From Sabethes cyaneus (lineage: Eukaryota > Arthropoda > Insecta > Diptera > Culicidae): a stretch of 64,000 bases of DNA. Positions 33,961 through 44,679 of this stretch are shown one piece after another. The stretch's first letter is position 1. Each line of letters starts with the position of its first letter. Under the pieces are notes generated by a model. The model saw only the letters and a program-made list of their open reading frames with translations. It was not told the DNA's origin and searched no databases. Location of the stretch: the NCBI RefSeq assembly GCF_943734655.1, contig NC_071354.1, positions 197,468,911 to 197,532,910 of the forward strand, in the 5' to 3' direction. The translations under genes were made by a program, and so were the position numbers.

Positions 33961-34480
33961 CGGTACGTTTGTGAAGAGTGCCGTGTGAAGAGTGAAGAGT
34001 GAAGAGTTGGGAAGGCCGGGAGCTTCCATATTACTGTCCACAGTGCGTCCCTGTTGCAGAGTAGGAGGAGAAAATGATTCATTGCAGTCAGGATTCACTA
34101 GTTGTACATTACAGTGGCTTGTAAACGAAACAGAACTGCAATTTTTTCATTTCATCAACGAGGGAAAGTCATGTTTTACACGCCTACTTGTCTGAGGGTA
34201 CAGGCTAGGAGACACCTTCCAAACCACCGTGAACAGGGCCAGGTCGGCTGTGATGGCAGCAAACAGATAAACAGGTGTTGTTTTTGAAGTCGACTCACAG
34301 ATTTGATCAAAATTACTGATTTTCCATCCCTGGTTTCAAGTCCGTAGAAGACTACCGGTCTGGTTAGCGTTTTCTACACCGTCAGCTTTGTGCGGCGTTC
34401 GTAGCGTCGTGCGCCAAAATGTTTCCAGGGTGATGGTATGGGGAAGTCTCTCCAAACATTTGAAGGTTCCATTGCTGTTC

Positions 34481-36824
34481 ATTGAACCTGGTGTTTAAAT
34501 CAACACTAATTATTACATCGGTAATGTTAGTATTAGTAATAATGGTAACACCCGAAACCGGTTAGCGGATATTTATGTTTTCTTTTAAAATCCATAAGTG
34601 TTGTGTTTTGTTTTTCCAACAGTACGGCATCCAAAAAATCGTACTAGTTACATGCGGCTAAACGGCCTAAACTGCAGTCGAAATTATTCTGAGAATTTTG
34701 GTTATTTTTAATTTGGAAAAAAGTATCTTTAGATTAAAACGCCCTCCAATCCCTTCCAATAAATTTGATGCAATATTAAAATATGATAATTAAGCTAAAA
34801 TATTATTCAGTTTCTGTAGATATTGGCATGCATGGGTTCGGTCATCTGTCTATGCCGTGAAACACTCTAATCCCTCGCTTCATATATATTGCTAACCTCG
34901 GGGTCCAAAACGCATCCAAGAATACATTATAAATCGCACTACAAGTCTGTACCACCGCACCGCACCACCACCGCAACCGTCTTCGGCGGTTCGTGAAATG
35001 AACTCATGTCGCAATCATGCGGACAACTTAATTCAATTATCTGGCACAACTTTGCGAAGAACCTGGACCGGCGGGCGATGGCAGCTGCATGCCCGGCCCA
35101 GCGCATGCAACCAGCAATGGGACTTTTTGAGCCTCGGCCGGCCGTTGTTCATGCATCGATGGACACACGAACGATTTCCATATATAATTACAACGTTCAC
35201 GGCAACCGGATTCCAGGACCATGTTCCAGACAGACGGACAGATTTTCACTGTTGCCCGGCTTGACGTAGCACAAGCTCAGCCGTGAAAAAACCGGCGCGG
35301 TTGCTGGAAGCTTTCAGTTTTCGTTTCGGTTGATATCAATTTGCGAATTATTATCATTTTTACTTCATCGTTTTTTTTTTCTTCCTTAACAAACAGTCGT
35401 GACGAGACATGGCGTACAAATCCGTTGTCCGGTGCCCTATAGAATGACAGATACTGCCGCACATCTGTCTGTCACGACGAAACGTCTTGTGTGGTGCCAC
35501 TCTTGGGCGGCAAAAAATTCAGAACAGCAGGCGAATCCGTTTCCAGGGCGTAATTTAGTTTAATTTGCAACTTGCGACCGGGTTTCAGCTTATCGCCTTT
35601 AACTTCCTCCACTAAAGTATGACGATCGACGTTATGGGTGCCGAAAAAAAATAATGCCTCAATTTTTCAACCTAAGTCAGTCGGTCGGTGCAAAATGCAT
35701 TCCTGTCAAGTTCAGTTTGTTCTGTTAGTCTTATACGACTAGTCAAATTAATTTGGATACGACTGTACAATGTTTAACTTGGGGATCTCTCCAGCAATGC
35801 AATGATCAGACGGGAAAATCGCATCCCGTGAAACACTCTCGAGCGGTATGCAAATCAGTTCCGATGTCATCCCATGCTGGTTGGAATTTATTTGGTGATC
35901 CAATTATTGTTTAGAACCTGTCGATGCAACCTAAACGAACAAATCTTCGTAATTCTTAATGGGCAGCAGATGCACGCCGTCATCGCAGTGGTGACGTTGT
36001 CATCGGCATTGATTGAAATAAATGTGTCTGGATCCTTGTGCTTCTAGCCGCGTAAATATTCATGTGGAAAAAAATACCATAATTATATGGCAAACTGCGT
36101 ACGCTGCATACGGCGCAGTTGACGCTGTGGTTGGCAGTTCTAAGATCTTCCGAACTATTACCATAAATTACGGCCAGTGCAATACCCGATGGCGGTCCAA
36201 GCGCGCAGTAACTTGCCAACAACCGCACCGTACGAGAAAAGTAAGCCGCTGGTGGCAAAATTGATTTAAATGCGATCAACACTGAATTCTTTACATAAGT
36301 TGTAAAATTTTATTAAGCAATTATTTGTGACGAGACAGCAAAATTGGCACCTCGAGGGAAGGTTGGCTGCTGAATTCTATTTAGAGCAACTCCACGTGAA
36401 ATACACTTAAAGGAAAAAAGTCGGTAATTCAGCCTAAGAAAAAGCTGCGGCTGCAACATTGGCGATTTAGTCAAAAGCAAAACTTGAAATATAAATATAT
36501 GAGGGTTAACTAATACGAGATAATAATTCATACCGTCCTGCACCCGAGCTAATACTTAAATGTGATACTAGCTTAAGTCACTTCGACGTTGTAGTTAGAG
36601 TAATTTTTTAAGGTGATATGAAAAACCTAGTTGCATATTTAGTCCTGAAATAAGGAATCTAATCTTGTTTCGACTAATTGAACCAAAATAAAATGAAATA
36701 AAATAAAAACAGTTTTTTGTTCAAAGCGTAAGTTTTTTAAATCAAAGTATGTACCTGAGGACTAGCTTTTTTCAAAGTCTGCAAAATAGACAATGTTTTT
36801 CAAAATATTCGTACAGTTTGGGTC
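34481..36824. other. No recognisable gene; GC-rich blocks at 34900-35300 and 35980-36250
   Basis: Two overlapping plus frames at 34998-35269 and one minus frame at 35037-35249 share the same GC-rich block, the mark of composition rather than coding. I see no transposon motif, RNA gene or promoter that I can support. Confidence 0.4.
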
Positions 36825-37240
36825 AAAAAATGATAAAAATATGATACAAAATGATGCTAGAAATAATACAAAAATAATGCAATAATGAAACAACAAAAAA
36901 CGGCACAAAGTGTCTTAAATATGATACAGAAATGAAAAATGATACAAAAACGCTATCACAAATGAATTAAAAATAATACAAAAATTATTCAAGAAAGAAC
37001 ACAAAAATAACTTAATAAATAGCCAATTGAAAAACTCAGAAATGGTCCGAAAATTGCACTAAACTGACTAGAACTAACTTTGTATTGAAAATGATATATA
37101 ATTTATACAGAATAATACGAGAAGAAATGACGCAACAATCAAAAATAAAAATTCAAAAATGCACAAAAAGACACGAAATTGCAAAACAAAAATAATACAG
37201 AAATGAAAAATTATACAGAAAAGATACGAAAATGTACACA
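36825..37240 (+). repeat. A-rich degenerate repeats of AAAAATGATACA/AATAATAC
   Basis: About 400 bases are dominated by imperfect words such as AATGATACAAAAA, ATAATACAAAAAT and AATGAAAAATGATACA. There is no fixed period. The stretch looks like an old, decayed simple repeat. Confidence 0.7.
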
Positions 37241-37289
37241 CTAACTTTTACTTTTTCGCCAACAATCCCCGTATCGATTCAGTGCCAAA

Positions 37290-37920
37290 TTTAGGAGTCG
37301 ACTCTACGTTTGTCGGCCTTGGGTTGCCGTTCTCTGAAAGCTCCCAGTACCCGCTGTTCCAGCATCCTCGTCAACAGCACTCATCCGATGGGTACGGAGT
37401 TGGCTGCGAAGTCGTCGGCCTTTGTAGTGTTCTCTGCTAAATATTCTTTTCGCTGGTATTACATCGGCATCCTTGCCACGTGGCCAACCCATAGTAAGTA
37501 GCTTGGCCACGTTTTAGTCGCCTCACAGTATCCACATTTGTGGTATATCTTATAATTCATGCGCGCCACGCTCCTTCCTCTATTTAGCCGCCAAGCATTG
37601 GTCGAAGGATCTTACGCTCAAAACGCCAGGAACTCGTTTAGGTAGAATTTATGATAAGCCCTATCCTCGCAACATCCTCCTTAAGATGCGCGTACGCCTT
37701 TTTAAACAGCTCTAAGGTTAATGCCGATAATATCGATGTCGTCCGCGAACCCGGGGAGCATGTGAGATTTCGTTATTATAGTACCGCTTCTTTGCATGCC
37801 TGCTCTTCTAATAGCATTTTCCAATGAAATGTGAAGCATCAGATTCTAATCAGTTTTGCTGGAAACCCATTATCGACCATAATCCTCCACAGCTCATTTG
37901 GTTTAACTGAATTGTACGAT
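37290..37920 (-). mobile_element. RTE-like copy 4, minus strand, internally deleted
   Basis: On the minus strand, KPNELWRIMVDNGFPAKLIR (about 37840-37910) corresponds to the K-x-D-K-L-W...G-F-P-x-K-L block of RTE reverse transcriptase. A deletion follows, then LMLHISLENAIRRAGMQRSG and SHMLPGFADDIDIIGIN, with FADD at 37738-37749. The 3' side (37304-37510) reads IPAKRIFSREHYKGRRLRSQ and DEDAGTAGTGSFQRTATQGR, which fits the basic C-terminal segment of RTE-type proteins. It is a separate subfamily from the other three copies. Confidence 0.75.
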
Positions 37921-38061
37921 GGTGAGTCAGGTTCAATTCCCAAAATTAACGGAGAATCTGTCACAAAGAGTACATTTGGTCCACCGTGGAGTGTCCCAAA
38001 CAAAATTTTCCTACAACAGCCTGAGTCTATAACACTGGATGCGGGATAAAATTTTGTAAGC

Positions 38062-38395
38062 AAATTGAGGAGAGCAATCGAGTTAAGCGTCCAATCGAGC
38101 ATTCCAGACGAACACTCGAGTCAAGCAGTCGAGTCGAGCAATCCTGTCAAGCGTCCACTCAAGCAGTCCAGTCGAGCACACGATTCGTGCACTCCACTCG
38201 AGCAGGTCAGTCGAGCTGTCGAGTAAAGCAATCCAGTCGAGTGGTCGAGTCGAGCATTACAGTCGTGTAGTCAAGTCTATCAGTTTAGTCGAGCAGCCGA
38301 GTCGAGTCAAGCAGTCAAATCAAGCTGTCGAGGGAAACAGTTAAGTCGAGCAGTTGTGTCGAGCAGTCGAGTCGAGCAGTTCAGTCGGGCAGTCC
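38062..38395 (+). repeat. AGTCGAGC minisatellite
   Basis: About 330 bases are built from a unit near 10 bases long, CAGTCGAGCA/GTCGAGCAGT, with variants AGTCAAGC, AGTCGTGT and AGTCAAATC. At least 20 recognisable TCGAG or TCAAG words occur at 8-16 base spacing. It lies just right of the minus-strand RTE copy. Confidence 0.85.
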
Positions 38396-38461
38396 GTGTG
38401 TTACGTTTTATAGCATTTCAGTAGTCTTTACACGTCAGAAAGGCGGGGCGCAAGTGTCCTA

Positions 38462-38702
38462 CACTCAAAAAAATCGACACGTCGCATCCACGTGAAAATT
38501 CATGTAAACTTCTGTACAGCAACTTACGTGAATTTCATGTACTAGTTAATGGGAAAATTGATAAAATTTACCGCGATCGCACGTAGACTGGTTAGTATGA
38601 GTGCGAGTTACCAACAATTCACGTGAATGTTACATGAAAAGTTTGATGGATGAGAATTACCTATGTTTTCACGTAAACTTGACGTGCTGATTTTTTTGAG
38701 TG
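38462..38702. mobile_element. MITE family H, copy 1 (241 bp)
   Basis: It is flanked by TA (38460-38461 and 38703-38704). The left end is CACTCAAAAAAATCGACACG and the right end is its near-exact complement, CGTGCTGATTTTTTTGAGTG read inward. Several internal ACGTGAA/TTCACGT words lie on both strands. It has no coding frame. It matches 47012-47253 in length, ends and the ACGTGAA content. Confidence 0.85.
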
Positions 38703-38704
38703 TA

Positions 38705-39705
38705 AGTTTATTCTTCTTCTTCTTCTTGAAGCAACAGTAGCGGCGCACAGTGCGTTGAACGTGTAGGACAAAAATCAAAACTGCTAGTTTTAGACATTTT
38801 ATCAAGCTAGTATAATGAAAAAAGTAGTTTGTGATAATTAAAGCTAGTATTTGCTTAAATGTCTCAAAATATTTACATAATGGCAAAAATGTCTCAAACA
38901 CCAATTTTTTACGCAAGCATTGCAAAAGTTTCTCATCATTATATGGGTTGCCGACGGCTATAACTATATAACTATCAAAGTAGTTGTGAAAGCGGCATTT
39001 GTACTAAAAATATTCAGGTAAACTCAGTAATGCCATCCAGTGTTAGATTAGCAGCACTTGAAGATCAACCTTAGCTGCAATTTTGGTAATCGAAAGGTTT
39101 TTCTTCAGTGTATGAAAGCTTGGAATGATATGTTTATGGAAGATGTTTAAGTATTGTGAAGCACAATATATTTTCGCACTAACCGATCTAGATCTATGAA
39201 TAGAGCTAGTGTTTGAGGAATACTTAAGCCTTTTTTACCATTCTCAGCCGTAACGGAAAAGTACTTAATAATATTTTCGTGGCATTATTAGAGACAAAGT
39301 CTGCAGCTCGTCGTTTTCTGTTTTTGTTGGGCAATTTTTGAAATCCTTTTATTTAGACCCACGAAACAAATTTCTAGCAGGACAGCCGTTATCATTCATT
39401 ATTCGTCATTATTATCAACCCGAGAAACGGGAAAAAGGCAGCCGATTTTTTAGGAGTGAGGTCAAAATGAATTCTTTCTATAACCAAAATTTATTCTGCT
39501 AACCTTAATTGTTATTCTCTATTTTAAAGATTTTGATTACACGAACTATGACACTTTTACGAGCGTGATGAATAATCTTAAAAAACTAAAGCAAAATTTG
39601 TAAGTAAAATCAACTCTGCAACATGACAGTTTGAACGCTTGTAATACCTAGTAGTTGCTTACCGCTTTCCCAAGTATAATTTTACTTGTTTATATAGCAG
39701 AAAGC
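38705..39705. other. No recognisable gene
   Basis: AT-rich sequence with a short TTCTTCTTCTTCTTG run near 38710-38727. A minus-strand frame at 38608-38925 overlaps the MITE edge and has no domain. Confidence 0.4.
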
Positions 39706-41304
39706 CAGAGGTGGGCACCGCTAACCGAAATTTTAGCTTCGCTAACAGCTAGTCCGCTAATTCAAAACGTTAGCTTCGATAACCGCTAACCGCTAAAGTA
39801 ACCAAAAATTTAGCGGAAGCTAAAGCTAACCGCTAACCGCTAAATTGGTTAGTAGCGCAAATTTGGCAATACTTTGTTCAGCGCCAATTTTGGCAAAAAC
39901 GAAAATGTTCGTTGCAAAAGTCTAAGATAAAGTATATATCTGGAAAAATAATGAAAAAAATCACAGGCGTTCATAAAAAATGTTTTGAAGAACATTTTCA
40001 CATTGAAAATAGAAGAGATAGAAAATATTTCCAAGAGACAGGCTATGGTTTTTTCGATTATTCTTTGCAGTTTTCAATCACTGTGGAACATTTTGTAAAA
40101 GATTTTTTCAAATAATATTTTATCTGGATTGTCAATGATGAAATTTGCCAATGAGTCAATGGCCACATTTGTAAATGAATGACACAAGTACAAGAACAAG
40201 AAACAATAAAAAACATTTTGGAAATTTTCCATAAGATAGAGTTTTTCAAAGTTTGCTTTGGAGTTCCACAGCCATAGAAAATTTTGCGAAAAACTGTTTT
40301 CCAGGCGTACAAAACTTTACGAAGTTTTGACATGCGACTCAAAGCTGTGCGATAATATTGATAGATAATACAGTGGTAACCCGATTTTGTCACTCCCCGA
40401 TTTTATCACTCCCCGATTTTGTCACCCCCGTTTTTGTCACGTTTTTGACCCGATTTTGTCACCCCCGATTTTGTCACGTTTTTTACCCGATTTTGTCACG
40501 CTTGTGATTTATCAAAAGCTTAGTTTGAAAATCATTTTCAAACATGTCAAATGTGTTAAAACACTGCGAAAAGAATTGTGTTGATTATCATGTAGTTTTC
40601 ACAAAAGTTGTTTCTTATCTCCACAACTATAATAGCTAGAAGGTCGCTTTCTTTGGCAAAGTTCTTTATAATAATCTTCTCAAAAATGTTGTAGAACATT
40701 GTTTTGCTCTATCTCTTACTGCTTGAAAAATAAATTTTCTATCTTACTTTTAGGGGGGTTAATCAAAGAATCGTTCATACCATAAGAAAGAACGTTTTAC
40801 GCTATGAAATTTCTATGAACATAGTTAACCAGTATAATCAACCATTTCGGCGCAATTAAAAAACGCGTGTTTTCATACCTGTGGGACTGCTGTGAACAGG
40901 TGACAAATGTCCACAGAGAGGTAGATGTAAGTGCGAAATGTCCTAAAAGTGATCAGAATGAAATATATGTTGTTCGTTCTAAGTTATCTGCAAAAAAATA
41001 AAAATTGAAAAAATACCCGATTTTGTCACTGTCCCGTTTTTGTCACCCCTAAATTCATCATGGGGGTGACAAAATCGGGTCATTACTGTAGTTCAGTAGC
41101 AGAATTAAAAGAAAATTTTCATATTCCTCAACAATTTTCCTCCTGCTAAAAAAAGTTAGCGGTTTATTTAGCGGTACATAAATTTAGCGAAAGCTAACAA
41201 AAACGCTAACGGTTTTAAAAATTAGCGAAACCGCTAACCGCTAACCAAAATGTTAGCTGAGCTAATTAGCTGTTAGCGGATTAGCGGAAATGTGCCCACC
41301 TGTG
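39706..41304. mobile_element. hAT-like element with GCTAACCGCTAA subterminal repeats
   Basis: The ends are CAGAGGTGGGCAC (left) and GTGCCCACCTGTG (right), inverted with one mismatch. CAGAGGTGGGC is a typical hAT terminus. Inside both ends the words GCTAACCGCTAA, TTAGCGG and TTAGCTT are packed densely (39718-39850 and 41155-41290) in opposite orientations, as expected for transposase-binding subterminal repeats. There is no transposase frame, so it is non-autonomous. Another element is nested at 40371-41088. The 8-bp flanks (CAGAAAGC and AAGGTTGA) do not match, so no target duplication supports the boundaries. Confidence 0.72.
40371..41088. mobile_element. TA-flanked element with repeated CCCGATTTTGTCAC motifs
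   Basis: A 718-bp insertion is bounded by TA (40369-40370 and 41089-41090). It starts CAGTGGTAACCCGATTTTGT, and its complement strand starts CAGTAATGACCCGATTTTGT. The motif CCCGATTTTGTCAC occurs about five times in direct orientation within 40380-40500 and again near 41016-41070, the last in both orientations. There is no transposase frame. TA duplication and CAG...CTG ends suggest mobilisation by a pogo/Tigger-like or mariner-like enzyme (inference). Confidence 0.85.
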
Positions 41305-42010
41305 AAGGTTGAGACAAGGGGACGGCCTATCTTGCATAGGGGGCTATCCGATGAAAATGGAGTCGAGGAGGATTAAGCTAAAAATAAATGTGTCGAAGAC
41401 CAAATACATGAAAGAAGGAGGCTTAAAGGAAACAAACGCGTGCCTCCCACGACGGTAAAAGTTGACGGAAGATCCAGCGGCATATTTAAGCGCGAAATCA
41501 GATCTACTTTGACCTTCGCAGAACGCTACGATAAAGAAGCATACGCCGCCGTACGAAGCACAATGGTTCTTCATGAACTTGTAGCCGTGTCGCTGCTCAC
41601 GGAGGACATACGCGCCCTTGCCGTGTTCGAGCAGAAGGTGCTACGGATGATATTTGGCGGAGTACAAACAGAAAGCGGAGAGTGGTGGACAAGTGAATCA
41701 CGAGATACAGGCACTGTTTGGAGAGATTCCTATCGTGCGTTTGGCGAAAGTCAGTACGCTACGGTAGGCCGGACACATCGTAAGGATGCCGGACGACAGT
41801 GCGACGAAAATAGTTCTCTTCAAGAAGTGCACTTGCACCAGGAACAGGGGGGCTCAACGTGCAAGATGCCTGGACCAGGTCGAAAGTGATTTCCGACTTC
41901 TGAGACGACTGGGAAATTGGCGACTAGAAGCCTAATTTGAATGGAGACGAATGCTTCTAATGGAGAAAATTTCTGGAGACGGCCTACAGAATTCTGGGGT
42001 GGGCCTGTTC
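41305..42010 (+). mobile_element. RTE-like copy 5, 3' fragment
   Basis: It opens with a GLRQGDGLSC-like phrase (about 41308-41338) and then has a large RT deletion to K-I-N-V-S-K-T-K-like sequence (41375-41405). The C-terminal region is in frame 41440-41889: EIRSTLTFAERYDKEAYAAV, LVAVSLLTEDIRALAVFEQK and VLRMIFGGVQTESGEW. The last phrase is closely matched in the copy at 1-2001. The 3' end is near 42010. It is a clearly related subfamily member with internal deletions. Confidence 0.78.
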
Positions 42011-42094
42011 CCCCAGGCACCCCCTCTAGCTACGCCAATGAATAACGCATCAAATCTGCATCATCACTCACAACCAATTAATAATGGTTCAAAG

Positions 42095-42235
42095 TAGCCA
42101 ATGTAGTCAATTTATTCGGAATCTACACCGATAAATCACTGACTAACTGACATGACACATAGAAGAAAATCCTTTAAAAACCATCGTCCTACACATTTTG
42201 CTTACACACTAGCACCCTCTGTTATGCATTTTGCA
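42095..42235. repeat. Composite of fragments from family B and the TTAA MITE
   Basis: The part 42095-42135 matches the CAATGTAGTTAATTTA...CCGATAAATCA region of family B (10068-10110). The adjoining part, 42135-42232, resembles the left half of the TTAA-flanked MITE at 60644 (TAGAAGAAAA..., then ACTAGCACCCTCTGT). These are two repeat fragments side by side. Confidence 0.55.
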
Positions 42236-42561
42236 GAGTAGCTTGCATTTGCAGGGTTTTATGCAGTAGGGTTTTTACATTTGTATGGTTTTATACAGAA
42301 AACTCGAAGCAGCACACGCGCGTCACGGTGTGGCCATGTTGCGCAACATGCTCTTTTGAAAAATTAATGGTTTTTGATAGGCGAGTGTCTCGTCTGTTTG
42401 TCTGTGATACAACTAGTGAAGGCAGTGATTGTATCTTGAAATGAATGATTATAGTTCTCGGAATAAATTTTACATTTGAATTTTTATTCATGTGACGTCT
42501 CTTAACTTCATACCCCCCACCCCCCCCCCCCCCCCTCCGTCGCAAACCGTCACGATAAGGT

Positions 42562-43120
42562 CAACCCCCCCTCTCCACTATAAGCGTGACGAACTTTATG
42601 GATGGCCCCATATCAACTTGGTCGTAGTTTTATCGAAATAAATGATTCCTGAATCAGGAATCCTGACCAATTGAGACGGAGAAATTCGGTCGCTTTTTCC
42701 AGAATCGAAGTACCGTTCTGATACCGTTCTGATTCAACCTTAAAACAGTCTCAAACTTCGAACACTTAGAATAAAATGCTCGTTATTATCGCTAATACGA
42801 TAAAATAATTCGCTTATTGTAAACCACCGTGTTCGTTAGACTGTCCTCTATCCGGTGGTATATAATAAGTATAATATTTTATCATATCATCGATACTTAT
42901 GAGCGTTTTATTCTAAGTGTTCGAAGTTTGAGACTGTTTTAAGGTTGAATCAGAACGGTATCAGAACGGTACTTCGATTCTGGAAAAAGCGATCGAATTT
43001 CTCCATCTCAATTGGTCAGGATTCCTGACTCAGGAATCATTTATTTCGATAAAACTACGAACAAGTTGATATAGGGCCATCCATAAAGTTCGTCACGCTT
43101 ATAGTGGAGAGGGGGGGTTG
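42562..43120. mobile_element. Foldback element with about 230-bp TIRs
   Basis: It begins CAACCCCCCCTCTCCACTAT and ends with the exact complement. Complementarity runs about 230 bp, through GCGTGACGAACTTTATGGAT, CGAAATAAATGATTCCTGA, AAAGTACCGTTCTG-type sequence and TTAGAATAAAA. A spacer of about 90 bp (42798-42889) separates the arms. No protein is encoded. A further partial direct copy of the inner arm (GTTTGAAGTTTGTTTAAGAC) follows at about 43122-43165. No target duplication is clear. Confidence 0.88.
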
Positions 43121-43382
43121 AAGTGTTTGAAGTTTGTTTAAGACTGTTCTAAGTTTGAATCAGAACGATAAATGAAATTGCAGCTGTGTATATGATTGTC
43201 GTAACTCGTAACAGGCTTGGGAAGCGTGCTTATGTGTTTGGCTGAATTATTCATTTTTGTCAGTGCCTGTTATTTATGGTTATATTTCAACAATGACTCG
43301 ATAAATTCCTATCATATTATCTATATCAATCAATATATAGATAAAATCGGAAGAAGTAATCCATCGCCGTGATAAAAGCAAA

Positions 43383-43858
43383 GCCTTAGGTTTATACCGT
43401 CTTTATACATTACCCTTCTTTATCGACAGACTTCGCAACTGGCTGTTAGAGTACAGGAAAATTACGGGTCCAACAGGCTTCATTCTCGGTTTTTTGCTCA
43501 GTAGATGCTCAATTGACTACAGCGCCTCAAATAAATAGAATTCGAAAAAGTAGTGTAAAGGGCGATTGTAGAGCTTATTATTATCAATACTATTGTTGAA
43601 GAAAGTATAGTTCTATCTTTTGTATTTACGACGCTATGCGATTGCTATCCCGTTGGTAGCCAAATGAGCGCTCTTTTTACTACTTTTTGCGCTGTTGTCA
43701 AATGAGCATCTACTGAGCAAAAAACCGAGAATAAAGCCTGGACCCTGCAACAATCCTACTGACCCTATCTAGCACCTCCTAACCTAGATTCGAACATACG
43801 ATGACTGATTTGTTAGACCAGCATCATACCTCGAAGCTAACTAGGCGGCCCATCGTCG
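43383..43858 (-). mobile_element. tRNA-derived SINE (family C), split by a foldback
   Basis: The minus strand matches the SINE at 16187 and 55577. The 3' part (43383-43473) has GACAGACTTCGCAACTGGCT in plus orientation, and the 5' part (43741-43858) has the B-box complement GATTCGAACATACGAC-like at about 43788-43803. A 267-bp inverted-repeat element at 43474-43740 separates the two halves. Confidence 0.82.
43474..43740. mobile_element. Small TIR element inserted in a SINE
   Basis: The left end CAGGCTTCATTCTCGGTTTT and the right end, in complement CAGGCTTTATTCTCGGTTTT, are inverted for about 45-50 bp, through TGCTCAGTAGATGCTCA. The interior has no coding frame. The SINE sequence resumes on the other side, though no exact target duplication is evident. 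Confidence 0.82.
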
Positions 43859-44267
43859 TATTAATGAGAGTCATTTATTCACTTCTGTGGACTTTTAGGT
43901 GCTATTGCAGATAAACCATTTATTTTTCAAATTTAGCTCTGTTTGCCCATTTCACTTCAGCCCACCTACGTAACGATACTTTGCAAACTTCGAATATAAC
44001 CCGCCATCACTGACTGTGTGTCGTGTGTGGCGCTTGTTGTTCGTATTATCCCTAGAAAATTTCAATTGTTCCTAGAGCAGAACAAGCAAACTAGCAACTG
44101 GAATTTTTGTGTGCCGAATAGACTACCCGCTGCCCAGGAGCTATGAGATAAAAAACGATCACTCTGTTCAAACCAGCCGAAACCGAAATGCGTCGCAAAT
44201 CCTTGCCGAAAACACCCGTCACGTTCTGGTTCCGTTTGCAGTACCGTCATTTTCGGATACTTCGAAC

Positions 44268-44669
44268 CAGGGATGGCACGATCGCTTTGACTCGATTCAT
44301 ATTCATTTGACAGTACCGTCTCAGCCATGCAAAATTTGACAAAGCCATGACAAAGTTTTATATGGGACATTTGTAGAATTAGTTATTATTTACAATTTTG
44401 CTGAATAAAGTTTTGCTGTATCCTTTCTAGTTACGGTACTACAATGCTACTAGCTCATTCGTAGCTAAGTGAACGTTCACTTGGCTAGTAATGAGCTACT
44501 AGCCTTGTAGCACCGCAAATACAAAAGGTACAGCCCAACTTTATTCAGAAAAGTTGTAGACAATAACTAGTTCTTCAATAGTCCCACACATAACTTTTCA
44601 AATTCTGCTTGTCTGAGACAGTACTGTAAAATGAATGTAAATTAAGTCCAAGTGATTGTGCCATCCATG
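44268..44669. mobile_element. hAT-type MITE, 402 bp, with 8-bp target duplication
   Basis: The whole element is a palindrome: CAGGGATGGCACGATCGCTT at the left and CATGGATGGCACAATCACTT as the complement of the right end. Complementarity persists to the centre at GTGAACGTTCAC (about 44472-44483). Flanks are CTTCGAAC (44260-44267) and CTTCGGAC (44670-44677), an 8-bp duplication with one difference, the signature length for hAT elements. There is no coding frame. Short open frames over it are palindrome artefacts. Confidence 0.85.
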
Positions 44670-44679
44670 CTTCGGACAC

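Larger units (their letters stand above)
31345..34480 (-). mobile_element. CR1/Jockey-like non-LTR element, minus strand, defective
   Basis: Read on the minus strand from about 34480, this shows poorly conserved upstream sequence, then endonuclease landmarks, then the EN-RT linker. A partial RT follows, and finally the C-terminal ARALFAAGMFQGRIDCPAIL-type segment ending near 31345. A segment of another retrotransposon (32465-33010) interrupts it between endonuclease and RT. The RT is deleted across the catalytic YADD region, between about 31560 and 31640. There are frameshifts throughout. It has the same domain style as the copy at 11990-14180, but it retains the endonuclease that copy lacks. 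Confidence 0.85.

Noticed and set aside
39698..41312. 8-bp target duplication for the hAT-like element
   Set aside because: The flanks CAGAAAGC and AAGGTTGA do not match, so I kept the element on its termini and subterminal repeats only.
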